From the NCBI GenBank assembly GCA_017302035.1, contig JAFLEA010000001.1, positions 1 to 64,000 on the forward strand: a DNA stretch of 64,000 bases, written 5' to 3'. Below the pieces are notes generated by a model. That model did no database searches. It worked only from the letters and a program-made list of their open reading frames with translations, and was not told the origin of the DNA. This DNA is from Lysobacterales bacterium. Lineage in GTDB: Bacteria; Pseudomonadota; Gammaproteobacteria; Xanthomonadales; Xanthomonadaceae. The position numbers and the translations under genes were made by a program. Below are positions 52,392 to 62,051 of this stretch, piece by piece; within the stretch, counting starts at the first letter, position 1, and every line of letters starts with the position of its first letter.

Positions 52392-53735
52392 ATGATCAGG
52401 AACCATCAGACCGCCGCGGCCCCTGGCCTGCGCCTGGCCATCCTCGCCGCGCTGGGCGCCGGAACGTCGATGCTGGCGCCGGCCGCGTTCGCGCAGGACG
52501 CCGGCGACGAGGCCGAACTGCTGCAGCTCAGCCAGGAATTGGCCGCGCTCAAGGCCTCTTACGCCCAGGAAGTGCGGCGCCTGCGCGAGCTGGACATGCA
52601 GGTGCAGGCGCTGCAGGCACGGCTGGCGGGCAAGGTTCCGGCCACGGCCGCCCCCGTGGCCGCCGCGCCGCCCGCTCCTGCTCCCGGACCCGGCCAGGCG
52701 GCTGCGCCGCCGCCATCGCCGGATGGCTACGCCAGCACCGCCGCCGAGGCGGAAAAGGCCAAGAGCGAAGCGATGTCGCGCAGCGTGGCCGACGTGAAGC
52801 AGCAGGCGCGCGCGCTGTTCGACCAGAAGCTGGTGATCGAGAACGGCCTCACCTACAACCGCTACGACCGCAAGCAGCTCACCCTCAACGGCTTCCTCGC
52901 CCTTGACGCGATATTCCTGGGCAACATCGCCATCGAGAACGTCGAATCGGACACGCTCACCTACAACCTGGCCGCACGCTGGGGCGTGAGCCCGAACCTG
53001 ACCTTGAACCTGGATGTACCCTACATCGCGCGCAAGACCGTCTACCAGAAGGGTGGCGCCGGCGGCGCGGCGGCGGCGATCGCGCAGGAGCAGACCACCG
53101 GCAACGGCATCGGCGACGCCGTGGCCAGCCTCAACTACCGGCTGCTGGGCGAACGCGGCGCGCGCCCGGAAACGGTGCTCAACTTCGGCCTGACCATGCC
53201 TACCGGGCGCGAGCCCTACGGCATTCCATGGCGGGTTCTGGAGCGCGACGACGACGACTTCATCCGCTTCGCCGTGCCCGAACAACAGCCCACCGGCAAC
53301 GGCGCCTGGCAGGCCAGCATCGGTGTGTCGGCGGTCAAGACCAGCGACCCGGCGATCCTGTTCGGCAACATCGGCTACACCTATTCGTTCAGGGCCAGCT
53401 TCGATGACATCGACAGCAATCCGGACACCGTCAATCCCGGAGACGTCAGGCTCGGCCAATCGTTCTACTACGGCGCGGGCGTAGCCTTCGCCTTCAACGA
53501 GCGGACCAGCTTCAGCATGTCGCTGAGCAACCGGCTCAGCGCACGCGCGCGGACCCGTACCGAAGGTCAGCCGTGGCTCAAGGTGATCGGCAGCGACGCC
53601 AATGCGGCGATGTTCAACCTGGGCGTGACCTATGCGATGAGCCGGCACGCGACCATGGTCGGCCTGCTTGGCATCGGCCTGACCCCGGACGCACCGGACT
53701 TCAGCCTCGGCTTCAAGATCCCCTACAGCCTGTAG
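52392..53735 (+). CDS. FapF-like outer-membrane amyloid exporter
   Basis: A 447-residue protein. Signal peptide to about residue 35, a coiled coil at about 39-80 (AELLQLSQELAALKASYAQE, VRRLRELDMQVQALQARLA), a Pro/Ala linker (82-110), a helical plug-like part (113-146) and a C-terminal beta barrel of about 300 residues with alternating hydrophobic strands (LTYNLAARWGVSPNLTLNLD and ASIGVSAVKTSDPAILFGNI). This coiled-coil-plus-barrel plan is that of FapF, the trimeric exporter of Fap fibres. It ends FSLGFKIPYSL. It is the sixth gene, as fapF is in Pseudomonas (about 430 residues). Confidence 0.75.
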   Translation: MIRNHQTAAAPGLRLAILAALGAGTSMLAPAAFAQDAGDEAELLQLSQELAALKASYAQEVRRLRELDMQVQALQARLAGKVPATAAPVAAAPPAPAPGPGQAAAPPPSPDGYASTAAEAEKAKSEAMSRSVADVKQQARALFDQKLVIENGLTYNRYDRKQLTLNGFLALDAIFLGNIAIENVESDTLTYNLAARWGVSPNLTLNLDVPYIARKTVYQKGGAGGAAAAIAQEQTTGNGIGDAVASLNYRLLGERGARPETVLNFGLTMPTGREPYGIPWRVLERDDDDFIRFAVPEQQPTGNGAWQASIGVSAVKTSDPAILFGNIGYTYSFRASFDDIDSNPDTVNPGDVRLGQSFYYGAGVAFAFNERTSFSMSLSNRLSARARTRTEGQPWLKVIGSDANAAMFNLGVTYAMSRHATMVGLLGIGLTPDAPDFSLGFKIPYSL

Positions 53736-53747
53736 CGCGGGCAGGCG

Positions 53748-53776
53748 TCCGGCTCCGGCCGGATACCGGAGCCGGA
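53748..53776. terminator. Bidirectional terminator between the exporter and activator genes
   Basis: A perfect 11-bp stem (TCCGGCTCCGG 53748-53758 with CCGGAGCCGGA 53766-53776) with a 7-nt loop, between two convergent genes. Confidence 0.75.
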
Positions 53777-53787
53777 TGCCGGCGTCG

Positions 53788-55116
<1,329 letters not shown>

Positions 55117-55504
55117 CGTTCCCTGCTCCATCGTTCTGATTTGCCGGGCTGCGGGAGACGTTCCCCGGACGGTCGCCCATGGGCGACCGTCGTCGCTGCA
55201 GCCTGCCATCGCTCCATGACAGTGGTCGGTCGGATTGGGTGGGTGGAGAGAGGCGTCGGCAAGCGTCGCCGTGCAGCCGTCAGTGCCTTCGACACGCCGC
55301 TGGGGGGCGATGGCGGGCATCGCCGGACAGACTGGATGGGTCGAACGGATACGGCATGACGCTTCCCCCGCGGGCGCACCGCATCAGGCGGCGCGCTTCA
55401 TTCGGATGTGACTTAGGGAATAACGCGGCCGATGCCGGGGACAGGACAAGGATCGGCATGACGTCCTGGCGCAGCAGATCTGTTCAGTGAAGTGAAGGGA
55501 GCTC
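55117..55504. other. 388-bp interval upstream of the activator gene
   Basis: No gene recognised. It contains a perfect 22-bp palindrome at 55169-55190 (described separately), placed 53-74 bp before the activator start, and is the likely promoter and control region of that gene. The remainder shows nothing I can name. Confidence 0.5.
55169..55190. promoter_or_regulatory. Perfect 22-bp palindrome, candidate autoregulatory operator
   Basis: Each 11-bp arm reads ACGGTCGCCCA and the whole is its own reverse complement, with no spacer. It lies in the activator gene's upstream region. Binding by the activator is inference. Confidence 0.55.
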
Positions 55505-55807
55505 CTAGCTCCCCAGGCCGGTAAAAATGCCGACCGCCAACTCCGCCCAGAGATACAGGAAGCCGAGCAGGAACAGTCCCCCGATCGGCAGCAGGAGTCG
55601 GCCTGGCACTTTCCTCGCCACCAGCACGAACAGGCTGGCCATTCCCGCCAGGAGCGCGCCCATGACGACGAAATCCATGGCGCTCCAGGCCACCGCATCG
55701 GTGAACCGCATGGCGACGAGGGGAACCAGCAGCACCAGGCCGGTGCCGAGCGCGATCCATGCAAAGACCGAGTTGCGGGCAATGAAGTTGCGGATCGTGG
55801 CATTCAT
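55505..55807 (-). CDS. Small inner-membrane protein
   Basis: A 100-residue protein with three hydrophobic segments (about 15-33, 42-63, 69-90: VFAWIALGTGLVLLVPLVA, SAMDFVVMGALLAGMASLFV and PIGGLFLLGFLYLWAELAVG). No domain recognised. It lies 11 bp downstream of the response-regulator gene on the same strand, so it may be co-transcribed with the two-component pair; sometimes such small proteins are controlled by the pair. Confidence 0.72.
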   Translation of the reverse strand: MNATIRNFIARNSVFAWIALGTGLVLLVPLVAMRFTDAVAWSAMDFVVMGALLAGMASLFVLVARKVPGRLLLPIGGLFLLGFLYLWAELAVGIFTGLGS

Positions 55808-55818
55808 GGGGGGCGGCC

Positions 55819-56463
55819 TCAGATGATCCGCAGCGTGATCGCCTTCAGCACCGCGCGGGTACGGTCCCGGGTGCCGAGCTTGTCGAGGATGGTGGAGACG
55901 TAGTTTTTCACCGTGCCTTCGGCCAGGAACAGGCTGCGGGCGATCTCCTTGTTCGAGTAGCCGCCGGCAAGCAGGCGCAGGATCGCCACTTCGCGCTCGC
56001 CGAAGTTGTCGTGCGGTGGGGCCTCGTCGTGGAAGCGGTAGCGTGCGCGCACCGGGTCGGTGCTGACCGGGGCCAGCAGGGTCTCGCCGGCGGCCACGCG
56101 CAGGACCGCTTCATGCAGGTCCTCGGGCGCCGCGTCCTTGAGCAGGAAGCCCTGCGCACCGGCCTCGCTGGCTTGCAGCGGCAGGTCGCTGTCGTCGAAG
56201 GTGGTGAGCAGCAGCACCGGGGTGCGGTCGCCGATGGCGCGCAGTTCGCGCAATGCGGCAATGCCGTCCACGCCGGGCATGCGGATGTCGCTGAGGATCA
56301 CGTCCACCGGCTGCAGCTGCAGGGCGTCGAGCAGGTCCTGGCCGTCCTCGGCCTCGAACGCGACCACGATGCCGAGTCGTTCCAGCAGGGCACGCAGGCC
56401 GGCGCGGACCAGGGCCTGGTCGTCGGCGAGGGCGACGCGCAACGGCAGCCCCGCGCCGCTCAT
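55819..56463 (-). CDS. NarL/DesR-type response regulator
   Basis: A 214-residue response regulator. The receiver domain has LRVALADDQALVRAGL (acidic pocket), the phosphorylatable aspartate in VDVILSDIRMPGVDG, the threonine in VLLLTTFDD and lysine in GFLLKDA. The C-terminal LuxR HTH reads FGEREVAILRLLAGGYSNKE and IARSLFLAEGTVKNYVSTIL. It overlaps the sensor kinase gene (ATGA, 56460-56463) so the two are co-translated. Its targets are unknown; the small membrane protein gene next to it is a candidate. Confidence 0.9.
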   Translation of the reverse strand: MSGAGLPLRVALADDQALVRAGLRALLERLGIVVAFEAEDGQDLLDALQLQPVDVILSDIRMPGVDGIAALRELRAIGDRTPVLLLTTFDDSDLPLQASEAGAQGFLLKDAAPEDLHEAVLRVAAGETLLAPVSTDPVRARYRFHDEAPPHDNFGEREVAILRLLAGGYSNKEIARSLFLAEGTVKNYVSTILDKLGTRDRTRAVLKAITLRII

Positions 56464-57575
56464 GCCGGCAGCGTCGCCTGCAGGCGCAAGCCACCCTGCG
56501 GGGTGCGGCCGACCACGAGGGTGCCGTCCAGCGCCGCCAACCGTTCGCGCATGCCGGCGATGCCGTTGCCTTCGCGCAGCAGGGAGCCGCACTGGCCGTC
56601 GTCATGGATGTCGATGTGCAACCGTTGTTCCTCGCTGTCGATCCGCAGCCACACCTGTCCGGCACCGGCGTGCCGTGCCGCGTTGGTCAGCGCTTCCTGC
56701 GCCAGCCTGAGCACGGTTTCGGCCACGGCCGGATCGGCGACCCGGACTCCGGGTGCGATTGTGAGTTGCAGCGCCGGGCGTGGGAAGGGGGCGGCGAGCG
56801 CATGCAGCGCGGTGGCCAGGTCCAGGCCGCGTTCGTCGCGCAGCGACTGCACCACCCGGCGGATGTCGCTGAGCAGTTCGCCGGACAGGCGTTCGGCCAG
56901 CGCGATGCCTTCGTGCCCGGCCAGCGCGGGGTCCGCGGACAGCTCGCGCAGGTTCAGGCGCATGGCGGTGAGCTTGTGCCCGGCCACGTCGTGCAGTTCC
57001 CGGGCCATGCGCAGGCGCTCGGCATCGCGCGTGCTGTCGGCCAGCAGCGCGCGGGTGGCGAGCAGGCCGGCGTTGACCCGGGCCAGTTCGTCGCGCGCGC
57101 CCTCGGCCGAACGCGCGTAGTAGATGCAGATGCCGGCCAGCGCCTGGAAGCCCATGTTGATCACGACCATGGGCAGCGGCGAGTCGATCCCGGTCCGGCG
57201 CAGTCCCACGTAATAGGCGGCGTTGACCAGCAGCACCGCCAGGGCGGCCGTGCGCGGGGTCCAGACCGCGAACGCGCACGCCGCCCAGATCACCAGCAGC
57301 ACGGGCGAAGCGCCCACGCGCAGGGACAGGCCGTGCAGGGCCAGGATCACCGGCGGCATCGCCAGCAGGATCAGTTGCTGGGGCAGGCGTCGCCGGTCCG
57401 GCACCAGCTGCAACGCCACGAACAGCAGCAGGAATACGCCCAGCAGCATCAGCGCCGCGGGCCGGTGCGACGCCTCCACGAAACGCAGCGAGTAGCCGAC
57501 GGTAAGGATGGTCAGCAGCCCGGCCAGGGGCAGGGGCTGGAGCAGGGTCTTGAGGAACTCGGGCATCCGGCGCAT
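56460..57575 (-). CDS. DesK-type sensor histidine kinase
   Basis: A 371-residue membrane sensor kinase. Five to six transmembrane helices fill the N-terminal 170 residues (LAGLLTILTVGYSLRFVEAS and ALMLLGVFLLLFVALQLV), with no large sensory loop. The HisKA_3 domain has the phosphorylated histidine in RELHDVAGHKLTAMRLNLRE, and the catalytic ATPase domain carries LAQEALTNAARHAGAG (N box) and GNGIAGMRERLAAL (G box). DesK in Bacillus senses membrane fluidity; this one probably senses an envelope or membrane signal. Start ATG 57575 (MRRMPEFLK) is tentative; ATG 57566 is close by. Confidence 0.88.
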   Translation of the reverse strand: MRRMPEFLKTLLQPLPLAGLLTILTVGYSLRFVEASHRPAALMLLGVFLLLFVALQLVPDRRRLPQQLILLAMPPVILALHGLSLRVGASPVLLVIWAACAFAVWTPRTAALAVLLVNAAYYVGLRRTGIDSPLPMVVINMGFQALAGICIYYARSAEGARDELARVNAGLLATRALLADSTRDAERLRMARELHDVAGHKLTAMRLNLRELSADPALAGHEGIALAERLSGELLSDIRRVVQSLRDERGLDLATALHALAAPFPRPALQLTIAPGVRVADPAVAETVLRLAQEALTNAARHAGAGQVWLRIDSEEQRLHIDIHDDGQCGSLLREGNGIAGMRERLAALDGTLVVGRTPQGGLRLQATLPA

Positions 57576-57719
57576 CGCGCCATGCTGTGCCGGGTGGCGC
57601 GGGTTGGCAACGCCCAGGGTGGCGAAGGTGACTTCCGGCACCCGCAACGGGTGACGGCTGGCCCTGCCGGGCGGGCATGGCGGTGTGGAGACTGGGCCCA
57701 ACCCGCCAGGAGGATCGCC

Positions 57720-58139
57720 ATGCGCACCACGACCGTTCTCGTTTCCCTGTGCTTCGCCGTGTTGTCACCCGCCGCCGCTGCCGCCGACCTGGCCATCGAA
57801 CTCGACGATGTCCGCGTCGCTACCGGCCAGCTAATGGTGTCGGTGGTCGATTCCGCCGATGCCTGGAATGGCAAGGCCAGGCCGGTACGCGGGCAGTCCG
57901 CCGCGCCGACCGGAACCCGCGCGCGCTTCGAGTTCAAGGACCTGCCGCCGGGCGACTACGCGGTGATGGTCATGCATGACGAGAACGACAACGGCAAGCT
58001 CGACAGCAACATGATCGGGATGCCGGTGGAAGGCTACGGCTTCAGCAACAACCCGAACGTGATGCGCAAGCCGACCTTCGAGGAGGCGCGCTTCACCCTG
58101 CCGCAGGCAGGTGCGACGATCGGCATCTCGCTGCGCTGA
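57720..58139 (+). CDS. DUF2141 family secreted protein
   Basis: A 139-residue secreted protein, signal peptide MRTTTVLVSLCFAVLSPAAA with cleavage near AADLA. The DUF2141 fold is a small beta-sandwich; recognised segments are RARFEFKDLPPGDYAVMVMH and DENDNGKLDSNMIGMPVEGY, followed by GFSNN. Function in general is unknown, though members are often near carotenoid-processing genes; here a carotenoid oxygenase starts 17 bp downstream, matching that pattern. A GGAGG ribosome-binding site precedes ATG 57720. Confidence 0.85.
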   Translation: MRTTTVLVSLCFAVLSPAAAAADLAIELDDVRVATGQLMVSVVDSADAWNGKARPVRGQSAAPTGTRARFEFKDLPPGDYAVMVMHDENDNGKLDSNMIGMPVEGYGFSNNPNVMRKPTFEEARFTLPQAGATIGISLR

Positions 58140-58156
58140 GCGGACCGGAGCCACGC

Positions 58157-59668
58157 ATGGACCGTCGCCGCTTCCTGCGCAACCTGTTCGCCGGTGCCGT
58201 CGCCGGCACCGCCGCGATGCGAGGCTTCCCGGCGCTGGCCGGGGATCCGGCGCGCTTTGCGGCCGGCCTGCGCGAGTATCCGTGGCTGGCCGGCTGGCGC
58301 AGCGTGGCCAGCGAGACGCTGGGTCCGGCCACGGTGCCGGTGCAGGGGCGGTTGCCGGCCGGCTTCGCCGGCACCTTGTACCGCAACGGCCCGGCCTGGA
58401 CCGAACGCAACGGTTTTCGCTACGAGCACTGGTTCGACGGCGACGGCATGGTTCACGGCTGGCGCTTCAACGGCGACGGCACGCTCACCCATCATGCACG
58501 CATGGTTGCCACGCCCAAATTCGTGCGCGAGCAGGCGGCGGGGCGGTTCCTGTTCCCCGCGGCCGGCACGACGGTTCCGGAGACGCAGCCGGTACGCAAC
58601 AACGACGACGCCAATGCCGCCAACACCTCGGTGATGGTGCTCGACGGCCGCCTGTTCGCGCTGTGCGAGGCCGGTTCGGCGTTCGAGCTGGATCCGGACC
58701 GCCTGGAAACCATCGGGCCGGTGACCTGGCGGCAGGACCTGGCGGCGATGCCGTTCTCCGCGCATCCGCTGGTCGATGCTGACGGCAGCGTCTGGAACTT
58801 CGGTTCGATCGGCCTGATGGGCGGCACCGGGTTGCTGGTCTGGCACCTGGGCGCTGACGGCCACCTGCGCGAGGCACAGGTGCTGGACGCGCCCGGCCAT
58901 GGCTATCTGCATGCCTTCGCGATGACCGCGCGCCACCTGGTGTTCGTGCTGATCCCGTTCCGCTTCGACGAACATGGCGGTGCGTTCTTCGAGCGGATGC
59001 GTTTCACCCCGGACCAGCCCAGCAGGATCGCGGTGGTGTCGAAGGATGCGCCCGGGCAGGCGCGATGGTTCGAGGCGCCGTTCGCGGCGATCTACCATTT
59101 CGGCGACGCGTTCGAGCGCAACGGCACGATCGTGGTGCGCGCGGTGCGCCACGCCGACATCGACTCCGCGCGCTCGCCCATGCACGGGGCGATGAACGGC
59201 GATGGCCGGCCACGGGCGGGATCGGGTGCCAGGTTGGCGGAACTGCACCTGGACCTGCGCGACGGACGCGCCCGCTGGGAGGACACGGGCATCGCCGGCA
59301 TCGAGTTCCCGTTGTTCGATCCGCGCAGCCCGGGCGATCGCGGCGCGCGCCTGTACGCACCGGCCACCGACGGCGACGAGGCGACGCCGTACTTCAATGC
59401 GGTGGCCGCGTTCGATCCGGCGCGGGGACGGCGCCAGCTGCATCGCTACGGCACCGGCATCCTGGCGGAGGAGCATGTGTTCGTGCCGCGCCCCGGCCGT
59501 GGTGGCGTGGATGCGGGCTGGCTGGTGGGCACGTTGCTAGACGCGGACCGCCAGCGCAGCGGCATCGCCGTGTTCGACGCGCGCCATGTCGATGCCGGCC
59601 CGCTGGCGCAGGCCTGGTTGCCCTACACCGTTCCGCTCGGCTTCCATGGCCGTTTCGCCGCGGCGTGA
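58157..59668 (+). CDS. Carotenoid oxygenase, Tat-exported
   Basis: A 503-residue iron-dependent carotenoid or stilbene cleavage oxygenase. The N-terminus has a twin-arginine signal (MDRRRFLRNLFAGAVAGTAA). The seven-bladed propeller family features are visible: GTLYRNGPAWTERNGFRYEH and WFDGDGMVHGWRF, and four histidines for the iron centre at FSAHPLVD, GYLHAFAMT, IYHFGDAFE and GFHGRFAAA. It would split a carotenoid or related polyene with O2 in the periplasm or at the envelope. It forms a pair with the DUF2141 gene. Confidence 0.88.
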   Translation: MDRRRFLRNLFAGAVAGTAAMRGFPALAGDPARFAAGLREYPWLAGWRSVASETLGPATVPVQGRLPAGFAGTLYRNGPAWTERNGFRYEHWFDGDGMVHGWRFNGDGTLTHHARMVATPKFVREQAAGRFLFPAAGTTVPETQPVRNNDDANAANTSVMVLDGRLFALCEAGSAFELDPDRLETIGPVTWRQDLAAMPFSAHPLVDADGSVWNFGSIGLMGGTGLLVWHLGADGHLREAQVLDAPGHGYLHAFAMTARHLVFVLIPFRFDEHGGAFFERMRFTPDQPSRIAVVSKDAPGQARWFEAPFAAIYHFGDAFERNGTIVVRAVRHADIDSARSPMHGAMNGDGRPRAGSGARLAELHLDLRDGRARWEDTGIAGIEFPLFDPRSPGDRGARLYAPATDGDEATPYFNAVAAFDPARGRRQLHRYGTGILAEEHVFVPRPGRGGVDAGWLVGTLLDADRQRSGIAVFDARHVDAGPLAQAWLPYTVPLGFHGRFAAA

Positions 59669-59683
59669 AGCCCGCGGCGAAAC
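59652..59683. terminator. Terminator between the oxygenase and aminotransferase genes
   Basis: A perfect 12-bp stem (59652-59663 with 59672-59683) with an 8-nt loop containing the oxygenase stop codon region, flanked by GTTTC/GAAAC, between converging genes. Confidence 0.75.
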
Positions 59684-59692
59684 CGTCGCCCG

Positions 59693-60895
59693 TCAGCCGC
59701 GGCTGACCACCGAGATGGCCTTGGCCACGTAGTCCAGGTTGCTCTGGTTGAGGGCGGACAGGCAGATGCGGCCGGTGCCCACGGCATAGATGCCGAACTC
59801 GTCGCGCAATCGTTCCACCTGGGCCTTGCCCAGGCCCGAGTACGAGAACATGCCGGTCTGGCGGCGGATGAAGTCGTATTCCGGATGGCCGAGCGCGGCC
59901 AGGCGGTCGACCAGCTGCCCGCGCAGTTCGTGGATGCGCGCGCGCATCGCGCCCAGTTCGCGCTCCCACAACGTGCGCAGTTCCGGATCGTTCAGCACGC
60001 CGGCGACCAGCGCCGCGCCATGGGTGGACGGGCTGGAGTAGATGGTGCGGATGATGCGCTTGACCTGCGATTGCACCGCCCGGGCCTCGTCGGCGCTGCC
60101 GGACACGACCGACAGCGCGCCCACGCGCTCGCCGTACAGCGAGAACGACTTGGAGTACGAGCTGGAGACCACGAACGCATCGATCCCGGCCTCGACCAGA
60201 GTGCGGATCGCGACCGCGTCCTCCGCGATGCCCTTGTCGAAACCCTGGTAGGCCATGTCCACGAACGGGAACAGCTGCCGCTCCTTGAGCAGCGCGGCGA
60301 CCTGCTGCCACTGCCCGGCATCCAGGTCCGCACCGGTCGGATTGTGGCAGCAGGCATGCAGCAGCACGGTGGTGCCCGGTTGCAGCCGCCCCAGGTCGGC
60401 GAGCATGCCGGCGAAGTCCACGCCATGGCTGGCCGGGTCGAAGTAGGTGTAGTCCACGATCTCGAAACCGGCGGCGCCGAACACCGCGCGGTGGTTTTCC
60501 CAGCTCGGATTGCTCAGCGCCAGGGTCGCGTGCGGCAGCGCCTTGCGCAGCAGTTCGGCGCCGACCCGCAGCGCGCCGGAGCCGCCGACGGTCTGGGTCG
60601 TGGCGACGCGGCCGGCGGCCAGCAACGGCGAATCCTTGCCGAACAGCAGTTCGCGGGTCGCGGCGGTATATGCCGGCAGGCCGTCGATCGGCAGGTAGCC
60701 GCGCGGGCGCGCGGCCGCGGCCAGCGCCTGCTCGACCCGGCGCACGGCCTCGGGCAGCGGGATCCGGCCCTGTTCGTCGTAGTAGATGCCCACGCCCAGG
60801 TTGACCTTGGTGGGACGCGGGTCGGCGTTGAAGGCTTCGGTCAGGCCGAGGATGGGATCGCCCGGCACCAGGTCGACACTGGAGAAGAAGGACAC
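59693..60895 (-). CDS. tyrB: Aromatic amino acid aminotransferase (TyrB/AspC type)
   Basis: A 400-residue class I aminotransferase dependent on pyridoxal phosphate. The typical start VSFFSSVDLVPGDPILGLTE (here with GTG 60895, read as Met) is followed by KVNLGVGIYYDEQG, the SYSKSFSLYGERVG region containing the PLP-binding lysine, LLHACCHNPTGADLD and the arginine-containing TGRICLSALN end. It interconverts aspartate, tyrosine or phenylalanine with their 2-oxo acids. GTG 60895 is preferred over ATG 60970 because it gives the family length (396-400). Together with phhA it fits aromatic amino acid metabolism. Confidence 0.9.
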   Translation of the reverse strand: MSFFSSVDLVPGDPILGLTEAFNADPRPTKVNLGVGIYYDEQGRIPLPEAVRRVEQALAAAARPRGYLPIDGLPAYTAATRELLFGKDSPLLAAGRVATTQTVGGSGALRVGAELLRKALPHATLALSNPSWENHRAVFGAAGFEIVDYTYFDPASHGVDFAGMLADLGRLQPGTTVLLHACCHNPTGADLDAGQWQQVAALLKERQLFPFVDMAYQGFDKGIAEDAVAIRTLVEAGIDAFVVSSSYSKSFSLYGERVGALSVVSGSADEARAVQSQVKRIIRTIYSSPSTHGAALVAGVLNDPELRTLWERELGAMRARIHELRGQLVDRLAALGHPEYDFIRRQTGMFSYSGLGKAQVERLRDEFGIYAVGTGRICLSALNQSNLDYVAKAISVVSRG

Positions 60896-61034
60896 GGCTT
60901 GGCTCTGCGGTTCGGGGGGAGGGATGCGGCGTCGGCGGGGTGCTACCGGCGCATTCGCAAACTCGCCCATCGTAGCAGGCCGCCGTGGCGGCCTCGACCG
61001 TTTCCGCCGCGACCGGAACCCGGTGCCGGCGTGC

Positions 61035-61862
61035 TCAGCGACGCAGGACCAGGCCCAGGCGCAAGCCGCTGTCGCGCAGGTCCAGGTGCCCGGTGAAATG
61101 CTCGCGCTCGGTGCTGGCGCGGACGTCGGTGAAGTTGTATTCGAGGGTCAGGCCGGCATGCTTCCAGGGATGCCATTCCGCACCCAGGCGGGCAAAGGAC
61201 ACGGTGCCATCGATGCGGTTGATCGTGGTGGACAGCATGCCGGCATCGGCGGAGATCCGCCAGTTCTTGGCCGGGGTCCAGCGCCAGCCCGCGCCCAGGG
61301 TCGGTGCCGGGAGGTCGCCCCGGTACCTGCCCTCGGCCGAACCACCGCCGACCGGATTCCCGTTCACGTCCAGGGTCAGTTCCAGGCCCAGGTCGACCCG
61401 GTACACGGTCAGGCCCAGGCGCGGCCCCAGCGCCCACGTGTCGTTGGAGATCCCCCACCAGGTGTAGTACGCCTCGAGACTTTGCAGCCTGAAGTGCGCG
61501 TGCGCGGTGGCCTCCGCCTGATACAGCTCGTCCTCGAATTCGATGTCGTGGGTCAGCCGATGGTCGGCGCTGACCGAATCGCCGTAGTAGGACAGGCCGA
61601 ACTCGTGGCGGTCGAACGGCCGCCAGGACAGCCGGGCGAAGGCGATCAGATCGTCCGGGTTCAGGCCAAGGTCGCGTTCCAGGTTGATCGTGGTGCCGCT
61701 GCCGGTGTGATGTCCATCCGCGCGCAATTCGGTGTCGAAGCGGTTGACGTAGCTGCCCACACTGAAACTGAGCGTGTCCAGCGGCTCGACCGCAGCGGCC
61801 GTGCCGGGCAGCACGGCCAGCAACGGCAACAGGGTTTTCCAGCGGCGCAGCGCGGTCGGCAT
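61035..61862 (-). CDS. Outer-membrane beta-barrel protein, unknown function
   Basis: A 275-residue protein with signal peptide (MPTALRRWKTLLPLLAVLPG, ending TAAAVE) and alternating strands of a barrel, such as LSWRPFDRHEFGLSYYGDSV, GPRLGLTVYRVDLGLELTLD and LRDSGLRLGLVLRR at the end. No specific family was recognised; it may be a porin-like or lipid A-modifying type barrel. It lies between the aminotransferase and phhA genes on the same strand, though 139 bp and 189 bp away. Confidence 0.72.
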   Translation of the reverse strand: MPTALRRWKTLLPLLAVLPGTAAAVEPLDTLSFSVGSYVNRFDTELRADGHHTGSGTTINLERDLGLNPDDLIAFARLSWRPFDRHEFGLSYYGDSVSADHRLTHDIEFEDELYQAEATAHAHFRLQSLEAYYTWWGISNDTWALGPRLGLTVYRVDLGLELTLDVNGNPVGGGSAEGRYRGDLPAPTLGAGWRWTPAKNWRISADAGMLSTTINRIDGTVSFARLGAEWHPWKHAGLTLEYNFTDVRASTEREHFTGHLDLRDSGLRLGLVLRR

Positions 61863-62051
61863 CTCGTTCCCCTTGGACTTGGAGGCTGCTGCGTCTTCCG
61901 GCGGGGTGCCGGGATGGGAGCAGCGGCGGACGCGCCGACTATACGACGGTTGTCTGTCCAGGGGTTGCCGAAAGCCGTCTGCCCGCAGGCGGGAGGGGTA
62001 CGGTGGCGCGTTCCGGCAGGAGGGGTCGTGACGGGCCTCGCGGATACCGCC

